Origin: CAZSAT01 sp964604675 | GTDB taxonomy: Bacteria; Myxococcota_A; UBA796; CAJQPC01 | Direction of reading: 5' to 3' | DNA: 43,629 bases | Assembly: GCA_964604675.1 (NCBI GenBank) | Contig: CAZSAT010000058.1 | Location: 1 to 43,629, forward strand | Part shown: positions 14,934 through 23,007 of the stretch, one piece after another | Layout of the letters: the number at the start of each line of letters is the position of its first letter | How positions within the stretch are numbered: the first letter of the stretch is position 1 | The notes under the pieces: generated by a model | Seen by the model: the letters and a program-made list of their open reading frames with translations, nothing else | Told to the model about the DNA's origin: nothing | The model's database searches: none | Program-made: the position numbers and the translations under genes

Positions 14934-16421
14934 CTACTTGGCCGCGCTCGACTGGGACTCGGGACCACGGATGGTGGCGAAGTCCTTGATGTGGCCCCAG
15001 ATCGCCGGCACGCCACGGAACATGTAGTCCAGGTCCGTGACCGAGCGCATGTTCATCACCTGATGCGCCAGGAACTTGGGGTGCATGTAGAGCTTGTAGA
15101 ACTGGCCAGCCATCTGCACGACCTCTTCCCGATCCATGTCGGTGAGCACGCACACGGGCTCGGTCATGTCGTAGCGCTCGTAGTCGGTCTCTTCGAAGCG
15201 GATCCAGCCGTTGCGCTGGCAGAGGTCGAAGAGCGGCGTGCCCGGGTAGGGCATGACCACGGTGGCCTGGAGGTGGTGCGCGTAGCCCTTGAGCATCAGG
15301 TACTTCGCCAGCTCCAGGGTCTGGTAGGCATCCTCCTTGGTCTCCCAGGGGTAGCCGACCATCAGCGTCAGGTGGGGCTGCAGCCCGGCCATCGAGGCCA
15401 TCTTGCAGCCTTCGATGATCTGCTCCCGGGTGAGGGTCTTGTCGAGCACGTCGATGGTGCGCTCGCTGGCGGACTCGATGCCCAGGATGAGCTTGCGGAA
15501 GTTCGCCTTCTTCATCAGCTGGACGTTCTTGTCCGTGAAGTAGTCGAAGCGGAAGTTGCAGTCGGTCACGGCGTGATCGGCGATGCCGCGCCCGATCATC
15601 TCGTGGCACAGGCGGGTGAGCCAGTTGCCGGTGGGCAGCGCACCCGTGTCGTCGAAGAGGTTCCTGCAGCCGTAGCGCTTGACCAGGAACTCCATCTCGT
15701 CGGCGAGCCGCTCGGGGCTCTGGGTGCGGAAGCGGGGGTAGGTCACCGTCCAGCTGCAGAAGGTGCACTTGCCGTAGGGGCAGTCGCGGCCGGCCATGGT
15801 CCAGAGGAACGGCAGCTTGTACTTCCACTTCTCGAAGTACAGGTGGGCGTTGGTCAGGTCCCGGTCGATGAAGGGCAGGGCGTCGAGGTCGCCCAGGTTC
15901 TCGTAGGGGCCGGTGTTGGCGAACTCGTCGCCCACGCCGGTGCGGTAGTACACGCCACCCGCGAGCTTCTCCTTGCCGTCGATCCAGTTGCAGATGTTCT
16001 GCAGCGAGAAGTCGTAGTCGCCGCCCGTGAGGCAGAAGTCGACCTTCGACTCCCTCATCGACTCCATCGGGTTGCCTGCGATGTGGTCGCCGTAGAGCAC
16101 CACCTTTACGTCGGGCACGATGGACTTGAGCCGGTCGATCATCGCCCAGTGCTGGCGGACCACGGGTCCCTTGGTCTCCAGCGCGAGCAGCTCGGGCTGG
16201 AAGTCCCGGTAGAGCCGCTCGAACTGGGCCCAGTTCTTGTTCTCCGCGATGCAGTCGTTCCACAGCACCTCGTGCCCGTCCTGCTTGAGCAGGGTGGCGG
16301 CCCACGCGGGGATGCAGGGGTAGAGGTAGCTGGGCTCGTGGAACCACTGGAACTGGCGGTTCTGCGTGAGCATCGGGCTGCCCTTCCCGTCGAGAGGCGG
16401 GTAGGTGACCATGACGCGCAT
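14934..16421 (-). CDS. B12-binding-type radical SAM protein
   Basis: The 495-aa protein has an N-terminal Rossmann-like cobalamin-binding domain (about 1-190, including LYGDHIAGNP) and a radical SAM barrel. The cluster motif is C214-PYGK-C219-TF-C222, a CX4CX2C spacing rather than the usual CX3CX2C. Further matches are FDDTGALPTGNW, LILGIESASERTIDVLDK and MVGYPWETKEDAYQTL. A C-terminal domain of about 100 residues follows. Such enzymes typically methylate or rearrange unactivated carbons of lipids, cofactors or antibiotics; the substrate is unknown. ATG 16421 is chosen (CGGAG upstream); the 60-residue upstream extension is Arg/Ser-rich shadow sequence. TATCTA about 30 bases upstream may be the -10. 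Confidence 0.88.
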   Translation of the reverse strand: MRVMVTYPPLDGKGSPMLTQNRQFQWFHEPSYLYPCIPAWAATLLKQDGHEVLWNDCIAENKNWAQFERLYRDFQPELLALETKGPVVRQHWAMIDRLKSIVPDVKVVLYGDHIAGNPMESMRESKVDFCLTGGDYDFSLQNICNWIDGKEKLAGGVYYRTGVGDEFANTGPYENLGDLDALPFIDRDLTNAHLYFEKWKYKLPFLWTMAGRDCPYGKCTFCSWTVTYPRFRTQSPERLADEMEFLVKRYGCRNLFDDTGALPTGNWLTRLCHEMIGRGIADHAVTDCNFRFDYFTDKNVQLMKKANFRKLILGIESASERTIDVLDKTLTREQIIEGCKMASMAGLQPHLTLMVGYPWETKEDAYQTLELAKYLMLKGYAHHLQATVVMPYPGTPLFDLCQRNGWIRFEETDYERYDMTEPVCVLTDMDREEVVQMAGQFYKLYMHPKFLAHQVMNMRSVTDLDYMFRGVPAIWGHIKDFATIRGPESQSSAAK

Positions 16422-16579
16422 GTGCAAACTCCGAGGCGTGCGACAAGGGTCGTTAGATAGCACGACGGCCCACGGGGCCGAGGTCCGTGCCGCGCCGTTG
16501 GCGTAAGACCCGCTACGATGTGATCGGTCGGCTCGGCTCGAAGCACGAGTCCTCCGGGGGCTTGCCCCGAGGTGTGGCG

Positions 16580-17878
16580 ATGGTTCTGTGGTGGACGGCA
16601 TGTGTGGGGGTCGGTCCGGACACGTCGATCGAGCGGCCAGAGGACACGGCCGAGGCGGCCGTCACGCCCGCACCGGACCTGAACGTGGTCGTGGTGTTGG
16701 TGGACACCCTGCGCGCGGATCACCTCTCACTGTACGGGCGCTCCGTGGAGAACGCCCCCGAGCTGGATGCCTGGGCGTCTGGCGGCATGGTCTTCGAGCA
16801 GGCCGTGTCGCAGAACGGCTGGACCGTGCCGTCGGTGGCCAGCCTCTTCACGTCGCTCTACACGGGCTGCCACGACGCGCTCTTCTTCGACGACAACGCC
16901 AGGATCGACGGGGACGAGCTCCGGTCGGGCCTCGACACCCTCGCGGAGGTGTTCGACGCCGCGGGCTACGACACCGCCGCGCTGCTCAAGTCGGTCGTGA
17001 TCACCGAGGAGCGCGGCTTCGCGCAGGGCTTCGACACCTTCGAGTCCGTAGCGGGCTACCGCGACTGGAACACCAGCGCGGAGGAGCTCACGGACGCTGC
17101 CCTCTCCTGGCTCGAGGAGCGGGATCAGGATCCCTTCTTCCTCTACCTCCACTACATGGACCCCCACTCGAGCTACTGGGCCCCCGAGCCGTACTACGAG
17201 CTCTTCGACCAGGGAACGGGCTCGTCGGTGACCGGGGAGCACACGCAGGTGACCGCGTTCAAGGCCGGCACGGAGAGCTTCGACGACGCGGACCTCGAGC
17301 GTCTCCACGCCCTGTACGACGGGGAGATCGCGTACCTCGACAGCCAGCTCGGTCGGCTCTTCGGACAGCTCGAGGCCCTCGGACACGCCGAGGACACCTT
17401 GGTGGTGCTCACGGCGGACCACGGAGAGGCGTTCTACGAGCACCAGAACTGGCTGCACGAGCACCTGTTCCAGGAGAACGTGCACGTGCCGCTGGCCATC
17501 GTCGGGCCGGGGGTGACGAGCGGTCGTGTCGCCGGGTGGGTGCAGGTGATGGACGTCGCGCCGACCGTCGTGTCCCAGGCGGGGCTCGATGTGCCCGAGT
17601 CCTGGGCGGGTCGCGATCTCGGCTCCGCGCTCGTTGGGGGCGAGGTGCCTGGAGGCGCGGTGTACACCCAGTACACCGAGAACTGGGCGATGATCCGCCA
17701 GGATGGGATCAAGGGCTACTTCACCGCGAGCTCGGGGGTGCTCTACGACCTGGAGGCGGATCCGGGCGAGACGACCAACATCCGCGACGACCACGAGGCC
17801 ACCTACGACGAGCTCTGGTCGGCGGTGGACGCCATCAACGTGGCCTGCCAGGCCTTCAGCGACGCCGTGGATGGCTGA
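16580..17878 (+). CDS. Sulfatase-fold lipoprotein (Thr nucleophile type)
   Basis: The 432-aa alkaline-phosphatase-superfamily hydrolase has a very short lipoprotein N-terminus, MVLWWTAC, with Cys8. Metal-binding motifs are VDTLRADHL (Asp42, Asp47), HYMDPHSSY and LTADHGEAFYEH. The CxPSR position of true sulfatases reads T82-V-P-S-V, so there is no Cys or Ser for formylglycine conversion; Thr would be the nucleophile, as in phosphoethanolamine- and phosphoglycerol-transferases. It is closely related to the gene at 23008-24327. Possible role: phosphodiesterase or head-group transferase at the cell surface. The start is taken as ATG 16580 (GAGG upstream); the frame is open further upstream. Confidence 0.85.
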   Translation: MVLWWTACVGVGPDTSIERPEDTAEAAVTPAPDLNVVVVLVDTLRADHLSLYGRSVENAPELDAWASGGMVFEQAVSQNGWTVPSVASLFTSLYTGCHDALFFDDNARIDGDELRSGLDTLAEVFDAAGYDTAALLKSVVITEERGFAQGFDTFESVAGYRDWNTSAEELTDAALSWLEERDQDPFFLYLHYMDPHSSYWAPEPYYELFDQGTGSSVTGEHTQVTAFKAGTESFDDADLERLHALYDGEIAYLDSQLGRLFGQLEALGHAEDTLVVLTADHGEAFYEHQNWLHEHLFQENVHVPLAIVGPGVTSGRVAGWVQVMDVAPTVVSQAGLDVPESWAGRDLGSALVGGEVPGGAVYTQYTENWAMIRQDGIKGYFTASSGVLYDLEADPGETTNIRDDHEATYDELWSAVDAINVACQAFSDAVDG

Positions 17879-18213
17879 CCGCCGCGTCCTGGTGCTCGGG
17901 GCCGGAGGCATCGGTGGCGGGCTCAGGTCTGCTCGCCCTCGCGGGCACCCAGGTGGTGCTGATCGGCAGGGGGGCGCACCTGGGGCGCCTGCAAGCCGAA
18001 GGCCTCCGCCTTCGCCTGCCCGAGACGGAGCACCGGCTGCGGCTGCCCGCGGTCTCCAGGCTGGCGGAGGCCCATCCGCACGGGCTGCAGACCGAGGTGG
18101 TGGTGGCGAAGCGCTGCCGCCGCGCGCTGGCAGCGATGGTCCACGTCCCTGCCCTGCACCTCGAGCCCCGCGTCGTGGAGCTCCATGGCCATCCGGGCCC
18201 GGGGCGGGTCTAG
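17871..18213 (+). pseudogene. Ketopantoate reductase (panE) N-terminal remnant, frameshifted
   Basis: From ATG 17871 the frame reads MADRRVLVLGAGGIGGGL, the Rossmann NADPH loop of 2-dehydropantoate 2-reductase. Near 17925 it must shift by one base, after which the neighbouring frame reads GLLALAGTQVVLIGRGAHLG and LQAEGLRLRLPE, again typical of PanE. Similarity fades around 18090, and a TAG at 18211-18213 ends the frame at about 114 residues against about 300 in the family. The catalytic domain is missing. This is a decayed fragment, or a rearranged gene with an assembly error; it overlaps the sulfatase stop by 8 bases. No intact gene occupies 17879-18209. Confidence 0.72.
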
Positions 18214-19994
18214 AGCCCTGTCCCCGGGAACACCCAGACCGCGCCAGCGTCCTGCGCGGCGCGGTCGCTCCACTGGGCGCTGATGGCGAGATCCCCGTAG
18301 CCGTCGACGTCGACGTCTCCGAGGCCTGCCAGGGAGCGGCCGAACTCGTCGCTCACCCCCTCTCCCGTGAAGCGTCCGCCCGCCTCGTCGCCACGGAGCG
18401 TGCCGGTCAGGGGCCCGTGCGCAAGGACCGCGCGTCCGACGTTGGAGTAGCCATCCACGTCGGCGCCCGGAGCGCCCGCCAGGATGTCTGCGAAGCCGTC
18501 GCTGTCGATGTCTCCGGCTGTCGCCACGGCGTAGCCCAGCAGGGCGCCGCTGGAGGTTCCGTGCACCACCGCCGCTGACGCAGCGAGCGCGAACACGCCC
18601 TCGACGGGCCCGTGGACGAGGTACACGGCGCCGCCCTCGGGCTGCTGCCTGTCGTTGGCGTAGGCCCCGACGAGCAGGTCGTCGTAGCCGTCGCCGTTGA
18701 CGTCGCCGGCGCCCGCCACCGACCAACCCGCGTAGTCGTATTCGTTCTCTCCCACGAGCCAGACGCCGGCCTCGTCGGCGAACCACGGTCCGGAGAAGCC
18801 GCTCTCGATGAGGAACGCCGCCCCGGCGTCCGTGCCGCCGAGGTCGGCGAGGTGGCTGCCCACCAGGAGTTCGTCGTCTCCGTCACCATCGGTGTCGCCC
18901 GCGAACGCGACCGCGAAGGCCGCGGTCTCGCCGTCGTCCCGACCTGCGAAGGCCGCCGAGGCGTCGTCCGCGGAGCGTTCGCCGGCGGGAAGCGGGCCCC
19001 GGAACAGGTAGGCGACCCCGTTGTCGGTCCCTCCGAGATCCGCCTGCCAGGCGCCGACCAGTAGATCCGGTTGCCCGTCACCGTCGACGTCGCCGCCGCC
19101 GGCCACCGAGACAGCGAAGTGGTCGTCGTCGGAGACGCCGACCAGCCGCGTGCTCGCGCCGCTGAGGGAGCCGCTGGCGAGTCCCTCGGAGGTGAGGAGG
19201 TAGGCCGCGCCGGTCGCGGATCCCTCCGGGGAGGCCAGGAAGGCCCCGACGAAGAGGTCACCGAGGCCGTCGCCATCGACGTCCCCGGCGCCCGAGAGCG
19301 CGTAGCCCGCGTAGGCGCCGGCCGCTTCGCCGGTCCAGGCGTACGCGGCGTCGCCGAGTGGAGCGTCGCCGCCGGCGGCGTCGAGCACCAGGTAGACCGC
19401 GCCTGCGTCCTCTCCAGCCTCGTCGTTCTTGAAGGCGCTCACCAGGAGATCCGCCCGACCGTCGCCGTCCACGTCGCCCGGTGCGGCGAGGGCGCGCGCG
19501 GCGAGGTCGCCCTCCGCGACGCCGGTGAACACGGACAGGGCCGCGTGCAGCGGTGCCTCCGAGCCGTACCGGCAGTCCTCCGGTCCGTCGCAGTCGTCGT
19601 CGGCCCCGTTCTCGCAGACCTCGACCCCCTCGGGGTTCACCTCCGGGTCGTCGTCGTCGCAGTCGAGCGCGTTGTGGGTCGCGCCCTCGGTCGCGCAGCC
19701 GAACCCGACCTCTTCGGCGCCGTAGCCGTCGGCGTCGGCATCGGCGTGGAGGGTGGCCTCGCCCTCGGCACCCGCTTCGTCGACGTCCCCGTTGCAGTCG
19801 TCGTCCACACCGTTGCAGACCTCGCGGGCGCTCGGGTTCACCGCAGCGTCTGCGTCGTCGCAGTCGCCGTCGTTTCCAGCGGCGAAGTCCGGCATGGTGC
19901 GGGACTCCAGGGGCGCTTCGGGGTCCCCGAAGCCGTCGCCATCGAGATCGGCGTACCAGGTGTAGCTGGTGCAGGCTGCGAGCCAGATCAACAT
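18210..19994 (-). CDS. MopE-type metal-binding / FG-GAP propeller lipoprotein
   Basis: The 594-aa secreted lipoprotein starts MLIWLAAC (Cys8, no basic residue before it). Two Cu-binding MopE-like repeats follow (about 13-73 and 82-142), each with DxDGDGxG, GDCDD, NP, VC and DDDCNGDVDE-type acidic/Cys clusters. Seven FG-GAP repeats (about 165-594) then occur, each built on GDVDGDG..DLLVGA, which is enough for a closed seven-bladed integrin-like beta-propeller with calcium sites. The likely location is the outer surface. It ends sharing a CTAG with the panE remnant and lies 43 bases downstream of the importer-binding-protein gene on the same strand. Confidence 0.88.
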   Translation of the reverse strand: MLIWLAACTSYTWYADLDGDGFGDPEAPLESRTMPDFAAGNDGDCDDADAAVNPSAREVCNGVDDDCNGDVDEAGAEGEATLHADADADGYGAEEVGFGCATEGATHNALDCDDDDPEVNPEGVEVCENGADDDCDGPEDCRYGSEAPLHAALSVFTGVAEGDLAARALAAPGDVDGDGRADLLVSAFKNDEAGEDAGAVYLVLDAAGGDAPLGDAAYAWTGEAAGAYAGYALSGAGDVDGDGLGDLFVGAFLASPEGSATGAAYLLTSEGLASGSLSGASTRLVGVSDDDHFAVSVAGGGDVDGDGQPDLLVGAWQADLGGTDNGVAYLFRGPLPAGERSADDASAAFAGRDDGETAAFAVAFAGDTDGDGDDELLVGSHLADLGGTDAGAAFLIESGFSGPWFADEAGVWLVGENEYDYAGWSVAGAGDVNGDGYDDLLVGAYANDRQQPEGGAVYLVHGPVEGVFALAASAAVVHGTSSGALLGYAVATAGDIDSDGFADILAGAPGADVDGYSNVGRAVLAHGPLTGTLRGDEAGGRFTGEGVSDEFGRSLAGLGDVDVDGYGDLAISAQWSDRAAQDAGAVWVFPGTGL

Positions 19995-20037
19995 GGGACA
20001 TCCATTACCCCGCGGTGCGACGGGCAGGAAGAATGGA

Positions 20038-20970
20038 TCAGCGCAGGCTCGTCCACGCCGCCGAGGGATCGGCGGCAGCTGGAATGAGCTCGAGGTCCTT
20101 GAGCGTGTCGGCGGTCGCGGCCCAGCGCGCCTCCGTCATCGCGCCCAGACCGTCGCTCCCCGTCACGAAGGGCGCCTGCGCTTCGGTGATGCACGCCAGC
20201 AGGTCGGGGGTGAGCTGGTCGTTGGCCGCGGCGATCTCGGCGTTGGCGCCGGATGGCGCCTCCATGTAGGCCTCCCAGCCGGCCTGTGTGGCGTCGACGA
20301 AGGCCTTCGCCCACGGCGGCGCCGGGTCGGGCACCGCGACGAGCACGCCATACGGGTTCCATCCGGCTTCGGCAGCCCGCAGGAAGGTCACCTCGGCGCC
20401 CTTGGCGCGTGCCACGCACGGCTCGGAGGTGATGTAGGCCTGCTGCGCGTAGCTCTCGTCGGCGAGGAAGGGGGCCACGGAGCCGCCGTACGGAACCGGT
20501 GTCACCTGTTCCGCCCAGCCGTACCGCTGCCAGAGGAAGGTCTGGAACGGCGAGCCGAGCTCGATCGCGACCGTGAGACCGACCAGGTCCTCGAAGCGCT
20601 CCGCACCCGAGCCCGTGTGCACCATGATGCCGTTGGGTGCGAGCTGGAACGCTGGCCAGACGCCCACCGCCGACACGCCCTTCTCGCGCTTCACCAGCAG
20701 CTCGTCGGCGGCGGTGATGGCGACCTGTGCACGACCGCTCTCCAGCAGCTCGAGGGTGGGCGCGCCGGGCCCGCCGGGCACGATGGTCACGTCGAAGCCC
20801 GCGGCCGCGTAGTGCCCGCCGAGCACACCCTCGTAGAAGCCGCCGAACTCGGGCTCCGGGTACCAGTTGAGGGCGAGCGTGATCGCCTGGAGCTCTGGCT
20901 CGGGAGCGGTGGCATCGCGCGGCGCAGTCGCGCCCGGCTCGGGGGTGCTGCAGGCCAGAACGAGCCACAT
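20038..20970 (-). CDS. NMT1/ThiY-RibY-type ABC substrate-binding lipoprotein
   Basis: The 310-aa binding protein begins MWLVLAC with the lipid-modified Cys at residue 7. The start is secure because an in-frame TGA is only three codons upstream, with GGAGG in between. The body matches the NMT1/THI5 family: LALNWYPEPEFGGFYEG, VTIVPGGPGAPTLELL and RAQVAITAADELLVKREKG. This family binds pyrimidine precursors of thiamin, riboflavin, taurine or sulfonates. The ligand here is not determined; the NWYPEPEFGGFY stretch resembles riboflavin/thiamin-precursor binders most. It lies downstream of the permease, ATPase and folE-like genes in one operon. Confidence 0.88.
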   Translation of the reverse strand: MWLVLACSTPEPGATAPRDATAPEPELQAITLALNWYPEPEFGGFYEGVLGGHYAAAGFDVTIVPGGPGAPTLELLESGRAQVAITAADELLVKREKGVSAVGVWPAFQLAPNGIMVHTGSGAERFEDLVGLTVAIELGSPFQTFLWQRYGWAEQVTPVPYGGSVAPFLADESYAQQAYITSEPCVARAKGAEVTFLRAAEAGWNPYGVLVAVPDPAPPWAKAFVDATQAGWEAYMEAPSGANAEIAAANDQLTPDLLACITEAQAPFVTGSDGLGAMTEARWAATADTLKDLELIPAAADPSAAWTSLR

Positions 20971-20979
20971 GCGGCCTCC

Positions 20980-21720
20980 TCAGGGGTGCCAGTGGCCGAT
21001 GATACGGCGCTCGAGCAGGCGGACCGAGGCGAAGGCCGACAGCGCGAGGCCGGTGGCGGCGAAGATCGCCGCGAAGGTGACGCCGGTGTCGGCGGAGCGC
21101 GCCGAACGAAGCACCACGTAGCCCAGGGAGGGAGGCTGCCCGTTGCTGCCCACGAACTCGCCGACGATGGCGCCGATGACGCTGAGTCCAACCGCCGTGG
21201 AGAGTCCCGAGAAGACGTGCGGTAGCGCGGCCGGCAGGCGCAGCTTCCAGAGGATCGCCGTGAACCCCGCGCCGTAGAGCCGGAGCAGCTCCAGGTGCTC
21301 GGGGCTGGTGGAGCGGAGGCCCACGTTGGCCGACGTGAGGATCGGGAAGAAGCTCACGATGGCGGCCGTGGCCACCGCGACCGGGCGTCCGTAGCCGAGC
21401 CAGACGACGAGGAGCGGCGCGATCGCCACGATGGGCACGGTCTGCAGCAGCAGCGCGTAGGGGTAGAGCGCGGCCTCGAGGGCCCGCGACCGCAGGAACA
21501 GCACCGCGCCGACGCCCCCGATGACCATGGCGAGCAACAGCCCCAGCGCCGAGGCTGCGGCGGTCTCGAAGGTGGCCTGGACGAGGGTTGCTCGGGCCGC
21601 CCAGCCGGCCGCGGCCACGGTCTCAGGTCCGGGCAGCAGGACCTCGGGCAGCCGGAGGGACAACAGCCACCAGGCCCCCAGGGCCACTGCGGCTGCGATC
21701 ACGGGGCCGCGCAGCTTCAA
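20980..21720 (-). CDS. ABC importer permease (SsuC/ThiX-type)
   Basis: Inner-membrane permease of about 246 aa. It has about six membrane segments and the coupling motif near FSGLSTAVGLSVIGAIVGEFVGSNG, which corresponds to the EAA loop and following helix of nitrate/taurine/thiamin-precursor importers. The start is taken as TTG 21720, which overlaps the ATPase stop (TTGA); a GTG a few codons later is an alternative. The larger open frame extending upstream to 22386 is a shadow of the ATPase gene. It is followed after 9 bases by the binding-protein gene. Confidence 0.87.
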   Translation of the reverse strand: MKLRGPVIAAAVALGAWWLLSLRLPEVLLPGPETVAAAGWAARATLVQATFETAAASALGLLLAMVIGGVGAVLFLRSRALEAALYPYALLLQTVPIVAIAPLLVVWLGYGRPVAVATAAIVSFFPILTSANVGLRSTSPEHLELLRLYGAGFTAILWKLRLPAALPHVFSGLSTAVGLSVIGAIVGEFVGSNGQPPSLGYVVLRSARSADTGVTFAAIFAATGLALSAFASVRLLERRIIGHWHP

Positions 21721-22424
21721 AGCAGCGCCTCCAGGGCCCGCGCGTGCTCGACCAGGACGGGGTCGTACGCTGCGGCTGGGCCCCGCGGTCGTGGGAGGGA
21801 GATCGCCTGGTCGGCGCGCACGCTCACGGGACGCGCCGTGTCGAGCACGAGCACCCGGTCGGCCATCAACACCGCTTCGTCGACGTCGTGCGTGACCAGG
21901 ACCGCGGTGAAGCGGAAGCGCCGCCACAAGGCCAGCAGGTCGCGCTGCAGACGTCGACGCGTCAGGGCGTCGAGCGCGGAGAGCGGCTCGTCGAGCAGGA
22001 GGAGCCGTGGTGCGACGACCAGGGCCCGCGCCAGCGAGACGCGCATGCGCATGCCACCGCTGAGCGCCCGGGGCAGGGTGTCGGCGTCGTCTGCCAGGCC
22101 CACCAGATCGAGCGCCGCGTCGACGTCGCCCTCGAGTCCGGCCAGCTCCAAGGGCAGGGCGACGTTCTCGCGTACCGTCCGCCACGCGAGCAGGGTGGGG
22201 GACTGGAAGACCATCGCCCGTCGTTCGTGCACGCCGGTGACGCGGCCCGCGCTGGGCGCGAGGAGCCCGGCCATGAGCCGCAGGAGCGTGGACTTCCCGC
22301 ACCCGGACGGCCCGACGACAGCCGTGAAGCTGCCCTGCGGGATCTCGAGGCTGAGCCCGTCGAAGAGCGCCGGTTCCCCGGGCCACGCGAAGCTCGTGCC
22401 GGAGAGGGTGAGCGCGTCAGCCAC
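21717..22424 (-). CDS. ABC importer ATPase (SsuB/ThiZ-type)
   Basis: The 235-aa ATPase has Walker A GPSGCGKS (38-45), Q-loop MVFQSP, signature LSGGMRMRVSLARA, Walker B LLLLDEPLSALDA and H-loop LVTHDVDEAV. It powers the neighbouring permease. GTG 22424 is chosen because it overlaps the folE-like stop by 8 bases and the domain starts directly after it; the open frame extends upstream only as a shadow of folE. Confidence 0.92.
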   Translation of the reverse strand: MADALTLSGTSFAWPGEPALFDGLSLEIPQGSFTAVVGPSGCGKSTLLRLMAGLLAPSAGRVTGVHERRAMVFQSPTLLAWRTVRENVALPLELAGLEGDVDAALDLVGLADDADTLPRALSGGMRMRVSLARALVVAPRLLLLDEPLSALDALTRRRLQRDLLALWRRFRFTAVLVTHDVDEAVLMADRVLVLDTARPVSVRADQAISLPRPRGPAAAYDPVLVEHARALEALL

Positions 22425-22932
22425 CGTACAGGGCGGTCCGAAGCGCGGGGTGGGGTTCACCTCGGAACGCGATCGACTCCGTGGTCGCCGACGTGCGTGC
22501 GCCGCGGAGCTCCATGCACATCTGGCGTGCCCGGAGGCGCACGCCGAGGGCCTTCGGCGCGAGCTCACGCTGCACCGCGTCGCACACCTGGGCGACGAGC
22601 CGCTCCTGCAGCTGCGGCCGGCGCGCGTGGTGGTCGATCAGCCTCGGGAACCAGCCGAGGCCCGCCAGCGACCGATCGGGCAGGTACACCAGATCGATCG
22701 AGCCGAAGAAGGGCACGAGGTGGTGTGCGCAGAGGCTGTGGAAGGGCATGTCACGGATCAGGACGAGATCGCGCGACGCGGCCTCGATGAGCTGCACGTC
22801 GGGCGCCTCTCCTGTGCCGTCGAACTCCCTGAGCAGCGAGAGGAAGGCCTCCGGCGTGTGGGCGAGCTCTGGATCGTCGGTGGTCCAGATCTCGGACAGC
22901 AACGTACGGAATCGATCCTCGAGGCAATCCAT
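22417..22932 (-). CDS. folE: Divergent GTP cyclohydrolase I homologue (FolE-like)
   Basis: The 171-aa tunnelling-fold protein is shorter than typical FolE at its N-terminus. The zinc ligands are kept: Cys68, His71 (SLCAHHLVPFFG) and Cys139 (QMCMELRG). By alignment from memory with the E. coli enzyme, several active-site positions differ: Glu111 is Ala69, Ser135-Lys136 are Gly93-Trp94 and His179 is Gln137, whereas Arg139, Gln151-Glu152 and Arg185 equivalents remain. It may therefore act poorly on GTP or use another substrate. It is the first gene of an operon with an NMT1-type importer, suggesting a role in cofactor salvage or synthesis. ATG 22932 is preferred over GTG 22938 because of GGAG spacing. 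Confidence 0.85.
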   Translation of the reverse strand: MDCLEDRFRTLLSEIWTTDDPELAHTPEAFLSLLREFDGTGEAPDVQLIEAASRDLVLIRDMPFHSLCAHHLVPFFGSIDLVYLPDRSLAGLGWFPRLIDHHARRPQLQERLVAQVCDAVQRELAPKALGVRLRARQMCMELRGARTSATTESIAFRGEPHPALRTALYGG

Positions 22933-22956
22933 GCCCACTCCAGGTGTTGTCGCTGC

Positions 22957-22968
22957 CTATCGTGATAG
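22957..22968. promoter_or_regulatory. Inverted repeat between divergent folE-like and sulfatase genes
   Basis: CTATC-GT-GATAG lies in the 75-base gap between the divergent starts at 22932 and 23008. Each half reads as a -10-like TATC box on one strand, so it could serve as two overlapping promoters or as an operator. GCTATC-like boxes recur upstream of other genes in the window (minus strand near 16450 and 28400), which favours the promoter reading. Confidence 0.3.
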
Positions 22969-23007
22969 CGCCCATGCGGTCCCGCCCGAAAAGGAGCAGT
23001 CCCCCTC

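Noticed and set aside
12434..14989. An 851-codon plus-strand open frame across the glycosyltransferase and phosphofructokinase genes
   Set aside because: It is a shifted-frame and antisense shadow, Arg/Gly-rich, and crosses two convincing genes on opposite strands.
17923..18786. A 287-codon minus-strand ORF over the panE remnant
   Set aside because: It is an Arg-rich shadow that overlaps the FG-GAP gene in another frame. The plus-strand PanE similarity is the better explanation.
18210..19994. Tandem DNA repeats or a CRISPR-like array in the GAC/GTC-rich region
   Set aside because: The periodicity comes from FG-GAP and MopE protein repeats encoding Asp-Gly-rich loops; the DNA units are not identical and there are no spacers.
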